Source: Vreelandella boliviensis LC1 (GTDB taxonomy: Bacteria; Pseudomonadota; Gammaproteobacteria; Pseudomonadales; Halomonadaceae). Taken from it: a DNA stretch of 64,000 nt. The stretch spans positions 62,001 to 126,000 of the forward strand of contig NZ_JH393259.1 of assembly GCF_000236035.1 (NCBI RefSeq). The letters are read 5' to 3'. Positions within the stretch are counted from its first letter, which is position 1, and every line of letters begins with the position of its first letter. This document shows positions 34,993 through 43,024 of this stretch, piece after piece. Both the position numbers and the translations under genes were made by a program. Below the pieces are notes generated by a model. The model saw only the letters and a list, made by a program, of their open reading frames with translations, did no database searches and had not been told where the DNA came from.

Positions 34993-35655
34993 ATGCGTGC
35001 ACTGCTGATAGAAGATGACCCCTTGCTGGGGGATGGCATTAAGACGGCGCTGGAACGCGAGGGGTACACGGTCGACTGGTTTATGTTGGGTCGTGAAGCA
35101 ATCACCGCTGTCAGTAGCGAAACGTTCAGTGTGATTATTTTGGATCTTGGACTGCCCGATATGGACGGTATGCAGGTACTGCATTTACTGCGTCAGCAAT
35201 CCGCTCTGCCTATTCTGATTTTGACGGCCCGCGATGCGATGGAAGACCGTATTGGCGGTTTAGATGCGGGGGCAGATGACTATGTACTCAAGCCTTTTAA
35301 TTTGCAGGAGCTACTCGCCCGTTTGCGTGTGGTAATGCGACGCGCTGAGGGGCGCGCCTCGAAGATATTGACGCTGGGAGCGCTGAGTATTGATGAGGCT
35401 CGTCATACGGTGAGTTGGCGGGGCAAAGACGTAAAGTTGGGCCGACGGGAGTATGCCTTATTGTTAGAACTAGCTAGGCATCCCGACAGGGTGCTATCTC
35501 GCCCTCGTTTAGAAAATTTGCTTTATGGCTGGGGCGACGAGGTAGAGTCCAATGCGGTGGAAGTTCACATTCATCATTTGCGTAAAAAGCTTGAAAAGCA
35601 TCTGATCATTAATGTGCGCGGGATTGGCTACCGGCTGGATAGCCAAGCGCAATGA
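34993..35655 (+). CDS. pmrA: OmpR-family response regulator (PmrA/BasR-like)
   Basis: A 220-aa two-component regulator. The receiver domain carries acidic Glu7/Asp8/Asp9, phospho-acceptor Asp51 (VIILDLGLPDMDG), Thr in ILTARD and Lys in DYVLKPF. A C-terminal winged helix (about residues 125-218) has VEVHIHHLRKKL and VRGIGYRL. The ribosome site GGAGGGAGCAGC precedes the ATG. It overlaps pmrB by 4 bp and has a PmrA box in its promoter. The assignment to PmrA rests on that box and the divergent eptA operon; QseB-like regulators are an alternative. Confidence 0.88.
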   Translation: MRALLIEDDPLLGDGIKTALEREGYTVDWFMLGREAITAVSSETFSVIILDLGLPDMDGMQVLHLLRQQSALPILILTARDAMEDRIGGLDAGADDYVLKPFNLQELLARLRVVMRRAEGRASKILTLGALSIDEARHTVSWRGKDVKLGRREYALLLELARHPDRVLSRPRLENLLYGWGDEVESNAVEVHIHHLRKKLEKHLIINVRGIGYRLDSQAQ

Positions 35656-37064
35656 GATCGATACGGCATTATCTGCTTCGCACGCTAGCCATAAGCATGG
35701 TGGTTGCCGGGGGCGTTGCGGTTACCGCGGCTTACTTAATTACCGATCACGAGCTAGAAGAAATTCTCGATACTCAGCTCAGTCTGCATAGCCGGATTGT
35801 GGCTGGCCAACTCGACCCCAACGCGACCATGGACGACTATGCTCGCCTGGCTTCGCGCATGGGCCTTCCAGACCATCCGGCACAGCTATATCGCCACGGT
35901 AACGCAGTGCCCGTGAATAGCGCTGAATCAGGTCCCAAGCTTTACCACGAAGAAGAGCTTAAATTAGTACTGGGTTTTTGGAATGCAGATGGCTCCCCCA
36001 GGCTATTAGGCGGCAAATGGAGTGAGTCCGGACCTTTTCCCGCACCTTTTGAAGAGGGTTTTCGCTGGGAGCGATACGATGGTCATCGTTGGCGGGTGTT
36101 CAGCATGTTCGACATTGCCAGCGATACCTGGATCCGCATGGGGCTGCGAGGTTCGTTTCATGATAAAGTGGTGGAGCGCATCACCTGGAACAATTTATTG
36201 CCGATGCTCTTTTTGTTGCCACTCCTCCTTTGGCTGATGAGCCGTATTATCCGGCGGGGTATTGCGCCCATCCAAGCGCTTTCCAGCCAGGTACAAGGGC
36301 GCTCCGCCCACGATCTGCGTAAAATCGATAATCCGGTTCCTCAAGAGCTTAATGGATTACGCCAATCGCTAAACGACTTCATCGCCCGGTTGAAAGAAAC
36401 CTTAGAGCGCGAGAGGCGCTTCACTGCAGATGCGGCCCATGAATTACGCACGCCCTTGGCAGCGCTGAGAATCCACTTAGATAATGCGCAGGCAGGGGGC
36501 GAGCAATCATTACAAAAAGCCTATGTCGGGGTCGAGCGGCTTCAGCGGGTGGTAGAACAGCTGCTTATTTTGGCGCGTTTGGATCAAGTCACCACAACCT
36601 CACCGGCCACTATCGACCTCTATCCGATTATTGCTGAATTGGTAGCCGAGCTATGGCCACTCGCTGAAGCGCGAGATCAGCACTTAAGGCTAACGGGATT
36701 AACCCGGCTGGAGGTTCGTGCCGACGAAGTCGAGGTGGGTATTCTCTTTCGTAACCTACTGGATAACGCCTTGCGCTATACGCCAGAAGGGGGGCAAGTG
36801 GAGGTAGAGTTGGTGCTTTGGGAGGGTTTGCCTCAACTAACCGTGAGAGACACTGGCCCCGGGCTCCCCGAGGCACTTTTGGATAAAGTTACTGAGCGCT
36901 TTAGACGCGCGTCAGGCCAGGGTACCACCGGCAGCGGGCTGGGGTTATCGATTGTCTCGGAGTTGGCTCAGCGCCAAAATGCACGCCTTACGCTTAATAA
37001 TCGTGCGCCCCATGGGCTAGTGGCCAGCGTGACGTGGGGGCAAAAACAGCAGCAAGATTGTTAA
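35652..37064 (+). CDS. pmrB: Sensor histidine kinase (PmrB/BasS-like)
   Basis: A 470-aa membrane sensor kinase. An N-terminal helix (LAISMVVAGGVAVTAAYLI) and a second span (LLPMLFLLPLLLWLMSRII, about residues 182-200) bracket a periplasmic domain of about 150 residues. A HAMP-like linker follows. Phospho-acceptor His263 is in FTADAAHELRTPLAAL. The ATP-binding domain has RNLLDNALRYTP, DTGPGLP and TGSGLGLSIV. The periplasmic domain does not show the short ExxE iron motif of enterobacterial PmrB, so its signal is uncertain. Confidence 0.87.
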   Translation: MRSIRHYLLRTLAISMVVAGGVAVTAAYLITDHELEEILDTQLSLHSRIVAGQLDPNATMDDYARLASRMGLPDHPAQLYRHGNAVPVNSAESGPKLYHEEELKLVLGFWNADGSPRLLGGKWSESGPFPAPFEEGFRWERYDGHRWRVFSMFDIASDTWIRMGLRGSFHDKVVERITWNNLLPMLFLLPLLLWLMSRIIRRGIAPIQALSSQVQGRSAHDLRKIDNPVPQELNGLRQSLNDFIARLKETLERERRFTADAAHELRTPLAALRIHLDNAQAGGEQSLQKAYVGVERLQRVVEQLLILARLDQVTTTSPATIDLYPIIAELVAELWPLAEARDQHLRLTGLTRLEVRADEVEVGILFRNLLDNALRYTPEGGQVEVELVLWEGLPQLTVRDTGPGLPEALLDKVTERFRRASGQGTTGSGLGLSIVSELAQRQNARLTLNNRAPHGLVASVTWGQKQQQDC

Positions 37065-37117
37065 TTATTGGTGTAGCGACGAAACGCGTCGTTCGCATTG
37101 CCTCCCTCTCACCCTCT

Positions 37118-37140
37118 CACCCTGGCATCTTGCCAGGGTG
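37118..37140 (+). terminator. Stem-loop after pmrB
   Basis: A perfect 10-bp stem (CACCCTGGCA/TGCCAGGGTG) with a TCT loop, 54 bp after the pmrB stop codon. It is followed by TGGGGTTGTTCT, a poor T-tract, so it may act with the next hairpin. Confidence 0.6.
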
Positions 37141-37170
37141 TGGGGTTGTTCTAATGGTTTTGTTCTGGCC

Positions 37171-37200
37171 AGTGCATGCAATCGAGCTGCATGCACTTTT
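37171..37200 (+). terminator. Rho-independent terminator of pmrAB
   Basis: A 10-bp perfect stem (AGTGCATGCA at 37171-37180, TGCATGCACT at 37188-37197) with a 7-nt loop, followed by TTT. It lies between the convergent pmrB and epimerase genes. Confidence 0.75.
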
Positions 37201-37224
37201 AAACGGCTTAACGCGAGCCGCGAC

Positions 37225-38157
37225 TCAGGTGAGTATGTTGTAGACCGCTGGGCCGATTTGCGGAAAGCGAAAGTGAAATCCTTCTGCGAGCAACCGGTCG
37301 GGATACACCCTCTGACCGTCGAGAATGATTGTTGCACCGTCGCCGAGAAGTTGCCGAATCACCATAGAGGGAACCGGCACGCGAAAGAAACTATGCGAGG
37401 CGCGGGCAAAAGCGTCAGTTACTTGAGACATTCGCATGGGGTAGGGGGACGTAGCGTTGTAGGCTCCCCGCATCTCGGGCGTATCAAGCGCACGCAAAAG
37501 TATGGCAACGGCATCTTCGCGATGAATCCAACTGACCCATTGTTGTCCTGAACCGATACGCCCACCCAGAAACGGATGCAGTTGTTTGAGGACAGCGCGT
37601 CCGTTTTCAGTCACCGCTAGCGTGATGCCAAAACGCAAAATGACCACCCGGACATCGTGTTCTGATGCGCGCTGAGCCTGGCCTTCCCACAGGTGTGTGG
37701 TGTCAGTTAGAAAGTCGCCCGATGGCCCAGGAGGGCTTTCTTCGGCAAAGCGTGCGCTGGCGCTCACCCCATAATAGCGGCAGGCAGAGGCCGAGATTAA
37801 CGTAGCTGGCCGATCACTCATCCCAGCGATTGCCGTGACAAGCGCACGAGTGCCTACTTCGCGGCTGTTGCGGATAGCTGTACGCACCTCTGGTGTCCAG
37901 CGAGCTGCGATAGGCTCCCCCGCCAAATGCACGACAGCTGAAGCGTCGAAGAGCGCCGGGGTGATAGTTTTCGGATCAAAAGGGTCATAACCTACCACCG
38001 AGACAAATGGAAACCGCGCGGTAGGGAAGCAGGTACTGGCAGCCCTTGGGTGTCGGCTTAGTACTGTAACGGGGGTGCCACGTTCTGTAAGCTTTTCCAC
38101 GAGGCGACTGCCAATTAACCCCGTCGCTCCGGTAATGACTACCTTATTTTGGTTCAT
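37225..38157 (-). CDS. TIGR01777/YfcH-family NAD(P)-binding epimerase-like protein
   Basis: A 310-aa extended short-chain dehydrogenase-like protein. The N-terminal VVITGATGLIGSRLVEKL is the dinucleotide-binding motif. VVHLAGEPIAARWTPEVRTAIRNSR and SASACRYYG match the YfcH/SulA-like group. The C-terminal domain is DUF1731-like (VPSMVIRQLLGDGATIILDGQRV). The physiological substrate of this family is not established. It is monocistronic and convergent with pmrAB. Confidence 0.88.
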   Translation of the reverse strand: MNQNKVVITGATGLIGSRLVEKLTERGTPVTVLSRHPRAASTCFPTARFPFVSVVGYDPFDPKTITPALFDASAVVHLAGEPIAARWTPEVRTAIRNSREVGTRALVTAIAGMSDRPATLISASACRYYGVSASARFAEESPPGPSGDFLTDTTHLWEGQAQRASEHDVRVVILRFGITLAVTENGRAVLKQLHPFLGGRIGSGQQWVSWIHREDAVAILLRALDTPEMRGAYNATSPYPMRMSQVTDAFARASHSFFRVPVPSMVIRQLLGDGATIILDGQRVYPDRLLAEGFHFRFPQIGPAVYNILT

Positions 38158-38175
38158 ATGCCATTAATCTTGTGC

Positions 38176-38385
38176 CTTTGAGTGAGCGTATAGAGTGATC
38201 TGGCCTAGATCAATTCAGGCCAGCAGCGTCAGTACCAATATTTGTAGGCTTGTGGCGATCACGAGACGACGAGTATGGCGACAAGTTTAGACAAGGTCTA
38301 TTTTGGTCAGATTGAGGCCCATTGTCATCATCACACCGGCCAATACTCAAGGAAGCAGAGCTTGTGATAGCCAATCGGTAGACAT
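38176..38385 (-). pseudogene. Remnant of a membrane transporter, probably bile-acid:sodium symporter type
   Basis: Within a 400-bp gap, the minus strand from an ATG at 38385 reads MSTDWLSQALLP, then VLAGVMMTMGLNLTKIDLV, then RRLVIATSLQILVLTLLA. These three segments are separated by in-frame TGA (38347-38349), TAA (38287-38289) and TGA (38215-38217). The MGLNLTKIDL pattern and spacing resemble the first helices of BASS-family symporters. The rest of the gene is absent. The family assignment is by eye and tentative. The remainder of the gap (38386-38557) shows only weak promoter-like sequence. Confidence 0.4.
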
Positions 38386-38557
38386 TCTAATTCCTTGAAA
38401 AACAGCTTGAATATGGTGATCATCGGACGGTTCTGCGCGGTATGGGGCTTCCGCTACAGCCAATTCTCCAAAAGCCGTGGGTAACACTAGAATGCGGCCA
38501 ATGACCAAGTAAGTTGTCGCGGTACTAAGTAGATAATTTTCAGTTACGGATAAAGCG

Positions 38558-39316
38558 ATGAAAACGTTACTGCGTTGGCTGCTCAGTCTTGTGGCACTTT
38601 TAGCGCTGCTGTTGGCCGGGCCTGTTTGGATATTGGCGAGTAATCAGGTGGTGACTGACGGCCATTGGTCATCGCTAGATCGGTCTTCAGCGGGTATAGC
38701 ACCTGATCCTGCGGTGAGTATTGAAGCCGTGGTTCAGGTCTATTCCGCGCGTGCTTATAACTGGCGCGGGGCGTTTGGCGAACATATCTGGATTGCGACC
38801 AAGGCGGAAAACGCCGATAGCTACCGGCTCCATCAAGTATTGAGCTGGCGACGTCCCACAGTGGTGTCTTCAATAGATACGCCTGATCGAGCCTGGTTTG
38901 GTAACTCGCCTACGCTGCTGGCGGATTACCGAGGCGATGCCGCTGCGCAGTTGATACCGCAGATTGAGACCGCAGCCGCTGACTACCCCCAAGCCGAGCT
39001 ATATCGTGTATGGCCTGGGCCGAACAGTAATAGTTTTATCGCTTGGGTCATACGCGAAGTACCAGATTTTGAAGTGACACTCCCGGTCACTGCTATTGGC
39101 AAGGACTATATTTTCAATGGTGTTTTTGCGGCTGCGCCCAGCGGTACCGGTTATCAACTGTCATTGGGTGGGGTGGTGGGCTTAATGGTGGCGCTGGAGG
39201 AGGGTATTGAATTCAATCTTCTTGGGTTGAGCTTTGGTATCGACGTTATACGACCCGCTTTGAAACTGCCGGGCATAGGGCGGTTGGGTATGCCCGCAAA
39301 AGTATTGGGAGGTTGA
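38558..39316 (+). CDS. DUF3750-type hypothetical envelope protein
   Basis: A 252-aa protein with an N-terminal signal anchor (LLSLVALLALLLAGPVWILA). A mostly soluble domain follows, with AYNWRGAFGEHIWIATKAENADSY, RVWPGPNSNSFIAWVIREV and a C-terminal glycine-rich segment (LSLGGVVGLMVALEEGIEFNLLGLSFGIDV). This resembles DUF3750 proteins of unknown function. It is monocistronic. No catalytic residues can be assigned. Confidence 0.75.
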   Translation: MKTLLRWLLSLVALLALLLAGPVWILASNQVVTDGHWSSLDRSSAGIAPDPAVSIEAVVQVYSARAYNWRGAFGEHIWIATKAENADSYRLHQVLSWRRPTVVSSIDTPDRAWFGNSPTLLADYRGDAAAQLIPQIETAAADYPQAELYRVWPGPNSNSFIAWVIREVPDFEVTLPVTAIGKDYIFNGVFAAAPSGTGYQLSLGGVVGLMVALEEGIEFNLLGLSFGIDVIRPALKLPGIGRLGMPAKVLGG

Positions 39317-39348
39317 TCATAAGAGTAAAAGCTGTGTCAATGTATTTG

Positions 39349-39377
39349 CAGATACTTTTTTATTCAACTAGTATCTG
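39349..39377. promoter_or_regulatory. Inverted repeat upstream of the Xre-RES pair (candidate operator)
   Basis: CAGATACT at 39349-39356 and AGTATCTG at 39370-39377 form an 8-bp inverted repeat with a 13-bp AT-rich spacer, 45 bp upstream of the antitoxin start. Autoregulation through such repeats is usual for Xre antitoxins; the assignment is inferred. Confidence 0.5.
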
Positions 39378-39422
39378 GAGATGGCGTGTTTGAAATGTCA
39401 GATGAAGGCTAAGAGGGTGGCT

Positions 39423-39821
39423 ATGCAAACGGCACACGACATTTCCCAAAGCAGGGCGGCGGCGGCGGCAGGCTTGAAAGCGGCTGTGCGCATTCTGGAT
39501 AAGTGGCGGGCTTCTGGCGAGCAGGGTGAAGCGATTCTGCGCGTTTCGCATAGCACTTACGCGCGTGCCCGGCGGGAGGATCTTGTCGAGATCAAATTAG
39601 ATAGCGACCAGCTGACTCGGATCAGCTACTTACTCAACATCCACGCTGCATTGCGGATGATATTTGATAACCCTGAGAATCTTTATGGGTTCGTCAATTT
39701 AGTGAATCACAATCCCTACTTTAATGGCCGCACGCCGCTTGAAATTATCGGCTCCGGTGATTTTGCAGCGCTCTATGAAACCTTTAAGCGTATCGATAGC
39801 CTGCGGGGAAGCCAGTGGTAA
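39423..39821 (+). CDS. Xre/MbcA/ParS-type antitoxin (DUF2384)
   Basis: A 132-aa antitoxin of the Xre-RES class. An N-terminal helix-turn-helix region (about residues 15-70; LKAAVRILDKWRASGEQGEAILRV) is followed by the ParS/MbcA toxin-binding domain (about 75-130; HAALRMIFDNPENLYGFVNL, NPYFNGRTPLEII). I use the ATG at 39423 with AGAGGG upstream; ATG codons at 39381 and 39402 lack a site. It overlaps the toxin gene by 7 bp. Confidence 0.87.
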   Translation: MQTAHDISQSRAAAAAGLKAAVRILDKWRASGEQGEAILRVSHSTYARARREDLVEIKLDSDQLTRISYLLNIHAALRMIFDNPENLYGFVNLVNHNPYFNGRTPLEIIGSGDFAALYETFKRIDSLRGSQW

Positions 39822-40510
39822 AGGCCGCTGATTTGCAGATACTGCCCTCTGAAAACGTCACCGGTTATCGCTTAGTCAATAGTAAGTTTCCGCCGATTGA
39901 CCTATTCGATGATGTGGCAAGCGCTGAAGAGTTTGCCGCTCTCCACGCACTTCAGGCACTAACCAATCCGCGTTTACAAAATGAAGTGGGAAATTTAGCG
40001 CTTCTACCACACGAACAGATTCCTTTTGGAATTCGTGGCTGCTCTTATGCCGTAGCGCCTTTTACCCATGTGAATCCGCAGGGTTCACGCTTTAGCGATG
40101 GCAGTTTTGGCGTGCTCTATTTTGCCGATACGCTTGAAACGGCGATTGCCGAAGTAAGGCATCACCAGCAGGTGTATTGGCAAAATGTGCCAGGATTGCA
40201 CTATGAGCGGTTTGTCTTTCGTGGTTTAAAAGCCATTTTCGATCAGGGCGGCTTTTACGATGCGCTCGTTTTACCCATTGCGCACGCTATTTACACGCCC
40301 GATGATTACTCGGCCTCGCAGCCGTTTGGTGCCGACATACGCCGGTGTAGGGGTGGGCTTCGCTACCACTCTGTTCGCAAGTTTAATGCAAAGTGTTGGG
40401 CGCTGATGACACCCAGCTGTGTGGCTGACATTATCCAAACCACTCATCTGGAAATGATCTGGAACGGCACCATTACCCAGGTGAATCATCTGCGTTTTTC
40501 CCACCGATGA
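39815..40510 (+). CDS. RES-domain toxin (NAD+ phosphorylase)
   Basis: A 231-aa RES toxin. Members degrade NAD+ by phosphorolysis and stop growth until neutralised by the Xre antitoxin. The RES core is visible: IRGCSYAVAPFTHVNPQGSRFSDGSFGVLYFADTLETAIAEV in pieces, with Arg, Tyr/Phe and Glu positions expected at the NAD site. The GTG start at 39815 overlaps the antitoxin stop region and has GGGGAAG upstream. The pair looks intact. Confidence 0.88.
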   Translation: MVKAADLQILPSENVTGYRLVNSKFPPIDLFDDVASAEEFAALHALQALTNPRLQNEVGNLALLPHEQIPFGIRGCSYAVAPFTHVNPQGSRFSDGSFGVLYFADTLETAIAEVRHHQQVYWQNVPGLHYERFVFRGLKAIFDQGGFYDALVLPIAHAIYTPDDYSASQPFGADIRRCRGGLRYHSVRKFNAKCWALMTPSCVADIIQTTHLEMIWNGTITQVNHLRFSHR

Positions 40511-40627
40511 CGAGCAGGAGGTTAGTTAGTCGTCGTTCATTTGGAATAACCAAACATCTCTCCTCCTGCCTTGCCGCGAATAAAAACGGGCTCCAGCGCG
40601 GCCTGAGTGAAACGTCAACAGGCCCTA

Positions 40628-41104
40628 TTAGTTTTGCCGCTGCTCAGTAAAGCGCTGCATGATGGCGAGGGTTTCGTCGCTCACATGGTGCTCCATGCCT
40701 TCAGCGTCAATACGCGCAGTAGCATCTCTCACCCCAAGGGCGCGTAAAAAGTGCAGCACGATATCGTGGCGGGCGCGTGACGTTTCCGCCATTTTTTGGC
40801 CCGCTTCGGTTAGAAACAGCGAGCGATAGGGCTTGCTAGTGACCAACTCCAGCTCATTTAAACGCCGAATCATTTTTGAAACCGTTGCCTGGCTGACCGC
40901 CATACGGTTGGCAATGTCTGCCGCGCGCGCTTCGCCGCGGTGTGCCAATAGGTCGCCAATTAGCTCCACGTAGTCTTCAATCAGTTCGGTTTCGTGGGCA
41001 TTGCGCACCGTTGCATACTGCTGCGCATGCTGCTCGACGGGCGGCAAAGCATCACCAGGAATGCTTGGGGCGGTCAATGAGGCGTTCGGATTAGAATCAG
41101 TCAT
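40628..41104 (-). CDS. mntR: Manganese-responsive regulator of the DtxR/MntR family
   Basis: A 158-aa DtxR-family repressor. A 30-residue N-terminal extension precedes a winged helix (about residues 40-95; RAADIANRMAVSQATVSKMIRRL). The dimerisation/metal domain has HDIVLHFLRALGV and EGMEHHVSDETL, with Glu/His ligands, as in proteobacterial MntR. I use the ATG at 41104. A TATAAT hexamer lies only 6 bp upstream (41111-41116), so the transcript may start at or next to the ATG and be leaderless. It is divergent from the metal importer it probably represses. Confidence 0.88.
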   Translation of the reverse strand: MTDSNPNASLTAPSIPGDALPPVEQHAQQYATVRNAHETELIEDYVELIGDLLAHRGEARAADIANRMAVSQATVSKMIRRLNELELVTSKPYRSLFLTEAGQKMAETSRARHDIVLHFLRALGVRDATARIDAEGMEHHVSDETLAIMQRFTEQRQN

Positions 41105-41153
41105 TGGCAAATTATATCGGAAGCAGTGGGAACAATCATTGGATAGTCATTGG
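41101..41153. repeat. TCATTGG direct repeats at the mntR promoter
   Basis: TCATTGG occurs at 41101-41107, 41136-41142 and 41147-41153. The last two are within the 11-bp spaced pair TCATTGGATAG/TCATTGGGATAG. They flank the mntR -10 element. A binding protein is not known. Confidence 0.6.
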
Positions 41154-41181
41154 GATAGTAGCGTATTTTTAAACAATATTG

Positions 41182-41195
41182 TTAGCCAAGGCTAA
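41182..41195. promoter_or_regulatory. Putative MntR operator
   Basis: TTAGCCAAGGCTAA is a perfect 6-bp half-site palindrome around AA. Its core TAGC-N4-GCTA matches the core of the E. coli MntR box as I recall it. It lies 69 bp upstream of the importer operon and 78 bp upstream of mntR. Confidence 0.65.
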
Positions 41196-41264
41196 ACTGT
41201 TTGCACAATGCTTTTTTATTGAGCTACAGTCTACTTATCGGTTATGCACAATAAAGGAGAGACA

Positions 41265-42185
41265 ATGAGTAAGCGCAACCTGGGTATGGCTTTGAGCCTA
41301 CCGCTATTGTTGAGCGCTGCACTGGCCAGTGCAGAGGCGCAAGAGAGTGCGACGTCTCCCCTAAATGTGGCAGTCACTTTTTCCGTGCTTGGCGATATTG
41401 TTACCAGCGTGGTAGGTGAGGATGCCAACGTCTCGGTATTAACGCCGATTGGCGCTGAGGTGCACGAATGGGAATTAACCCCCAGTAATTTCGCTGCGTT
41501 AGAAACAGCAGACGTAGTGTTTTACAACGGTTACCAGTTAGAGCAGTGGATGCCCCAGGTTGAGGCAACGGTTGTCGACGGCACGCCGCTGGTGGCGGTC
41601 GCTGAAGCCTCTGAATACCCCACTCAAAACATCATTACCGGTGATATGGAAGGTGATATTGACCCCCATCTATGGATGGATCCACGTGCAGTGTCAGCCT
41701 ATGTTCAGGTCGTTGCTAATGAGCTAGAGCACTTACTTCCCCAGCGGGCTGAAGAGTTCCAGCAGCGTGCAGAGGCGGTGAAAGAAGAACTGCATGCGTT
41801 GCATGTTGAACTCCAGGAGCGCTTAGAAGTAATACCTGATGAGCACCGTGTTCTACTTAGCAGCGAAGCCGCCTTTTTATATTTCTCAGACGCATATAAC
41901 TTTGAGCACGATGGTATCTGGGGTAACAATGCCGAAACCGAGGGCTCGCCCCGTCAGCTCATGCGCGTGGTGGATATGATTAATGAACTCCAGCCAGCGG
42001 CGCTGTTTTGGGAAAGTACTATTTCTGACCGCCACGTTACCAGTCTGGCGCGGGATACGGGCGTTAAAGTAGCGGGGCCGCTATATGTGGACTCGCTCAG
42101 TGAACCCAGTGGTGATGCAGGTGATTATTTCACTATGATGCGCCACAACGTTGAGTTATTGCGCCAAACATTGGCAATTGAGTAA
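41265..42185 (+). CDS. Manganese/zinc ABC transporter substrate-binding protein
   Basis: A 306-aa cluster A-I (ZnuA/MntC-like) binding protein with a signal peptide (LGMALSLPLLLSAALASAEA). Probable metal ligands: His in GAEVHEWELTPSN, His in DPHLWMDPRAV, Glu in LLSSEAAFLYFSDAY and the C-terminal Asp/Glu region. There is no His-rich loop, which is common in zinc ZnuA. That, with the divergent mntR and operator, favours manganese. The start at 41265 has AAAGGAGAGACA. Confidence 0.88.
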   Translation: MSKRNLGMALSLPLLLSAALASAEAQESATSPLNVAVTFSVLGDIVTSVVGEDANVSVLTPIGAEVHEWELTPSNFAALETADVVFYNGYQLEQWMPQVEATVVDGTPLVAVAEASEYPTQNIITGDMEGDIDPHLWMDPRAVSAYVQVVANELEHLLPQRAEEFQQRAEAVKEELHALHVELQERLEVIPDEHRVLLSSEAAFLYFSDAYNFEHDGIWGNNAETEGSPRQLMRVVDMINELQPAALFWESTISDRHVTSLARDTGVKVAGPLYVDSLSEPSGDAGDYFTMMRHNVELLRQTLAIE

Positions 42186-42191
42186 ACGATC

Positions 42192-43019
42192 ATGGCAACA
42201 ACTCTTGGCGACGTCCCCGTAGCGATTAATATACAAGGCCTCTACGCAGCCTATCAGCGCCAGCCCGTCTTGGAAGACATTAACCTGCAGTTTCCAGCAG
42301 GGAAGTGGACTGCCATTGTGGGGCCGAATGGAGCAGGAAAATCCACGCTTTTTCATGTACTAACCGGCAGTATGAAAGAGCTGCGTGGGAGTGTTCAGGC
42401 ATTTGATGAGCCGATTGCGACGCACCGTAAAGCGGGGCATATCGCCTATATGGCCCAGCGCGAAGCCATTGAATGGGATTTTCCTGTTTCCGTGTGGGAG
42501 ACCGTAATGGGGGGCCGCTACGGGCATATGCGCAATGATCCGTTATGGCGGCGTTTGTTGCCTTCCCGCTGGTACCATCCCCGCCACGGCGAGGCTGTGC
42601 GTGAGGCGCTGCTGGCAGTCGATATGCTATCACTGGCGGAGCGACCGATTGGCGCGCTCTCCGGCGGGCAGAAAAAGCGTGTATTACTGGCCCGTACGCT
42701 CGCCCAGCAGGCCAATATTTTACTCCTTGATGAGCCATTGGCGGGGGTGGATCCGCCCAGTGAACGATTGATTTTAGACGTACTTGCTCGGGAGCGAGAG
42801 GCAGGGCGAACGGTTATTATGGTGACTCACGATATGCCCGGTGCTCGTCGTCATGTTGACCATGTGGTGCTGATTAACCGCTTTATCCGTGGTGTAGGGT
42901 CGCCTGATGAAATGCTTAGTGATGCTAAATTGGCTGAGCTGGCAGTGAGTTCTATCGAACAGGCGGCGAGCGATGTGCGAGCCGCTGAAGCATCTTCCTT
43001 TATGGCAGCTCGGGGGTAA
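42192..43019 (+). CDS. Manganese/zinc ABC transporter ATP-binding protein
   Basis: A 275-aa ABC ATPase: Walker A GPNGAGKST, signature LSGGQKKRVLLARTL, Walker B ILLLDEPLAGVD and switch His MVTHDMPG. It lies 6 bp after the binding-protein gene. It provides energy for metal import; family members pair with nine-helix permeases such as the next gene. Confidence 0.92.
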   Translation: MATTLGDVPVAINIQGLYAAYQRQPVLEDINLQFPAGKWTAIVGPNGAGKSTLFHVLTGSMKELRGSVQAFDEPIATHRKAGHIAYMAQREAIEWDFPVSVWETVMGGRYGHMRNDPLWRRLLPSRWYHPRHGEAVREALLAVDMLSLAERPIGALSGGQKKRVLLARTLAQQANILLLDEPLAGVDPPSERLILDVLAREREAGRTVIMVTHDMPGARRHVDHVVLINRFIRGVGSPDEMLSDAKLAELAVSSIEQAASDVRAAEASSFMAARG

Positions 43020-43024
43020 GCAAA

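Noticed and set aside
40512-40570. GCAGGAGG/CCTCCTGC inverted repeat after the RES toxin
   Set aside because: The loop is about 40 nt and no T-tract follows, so it is not a convincing terminator, although weak termination is possible.
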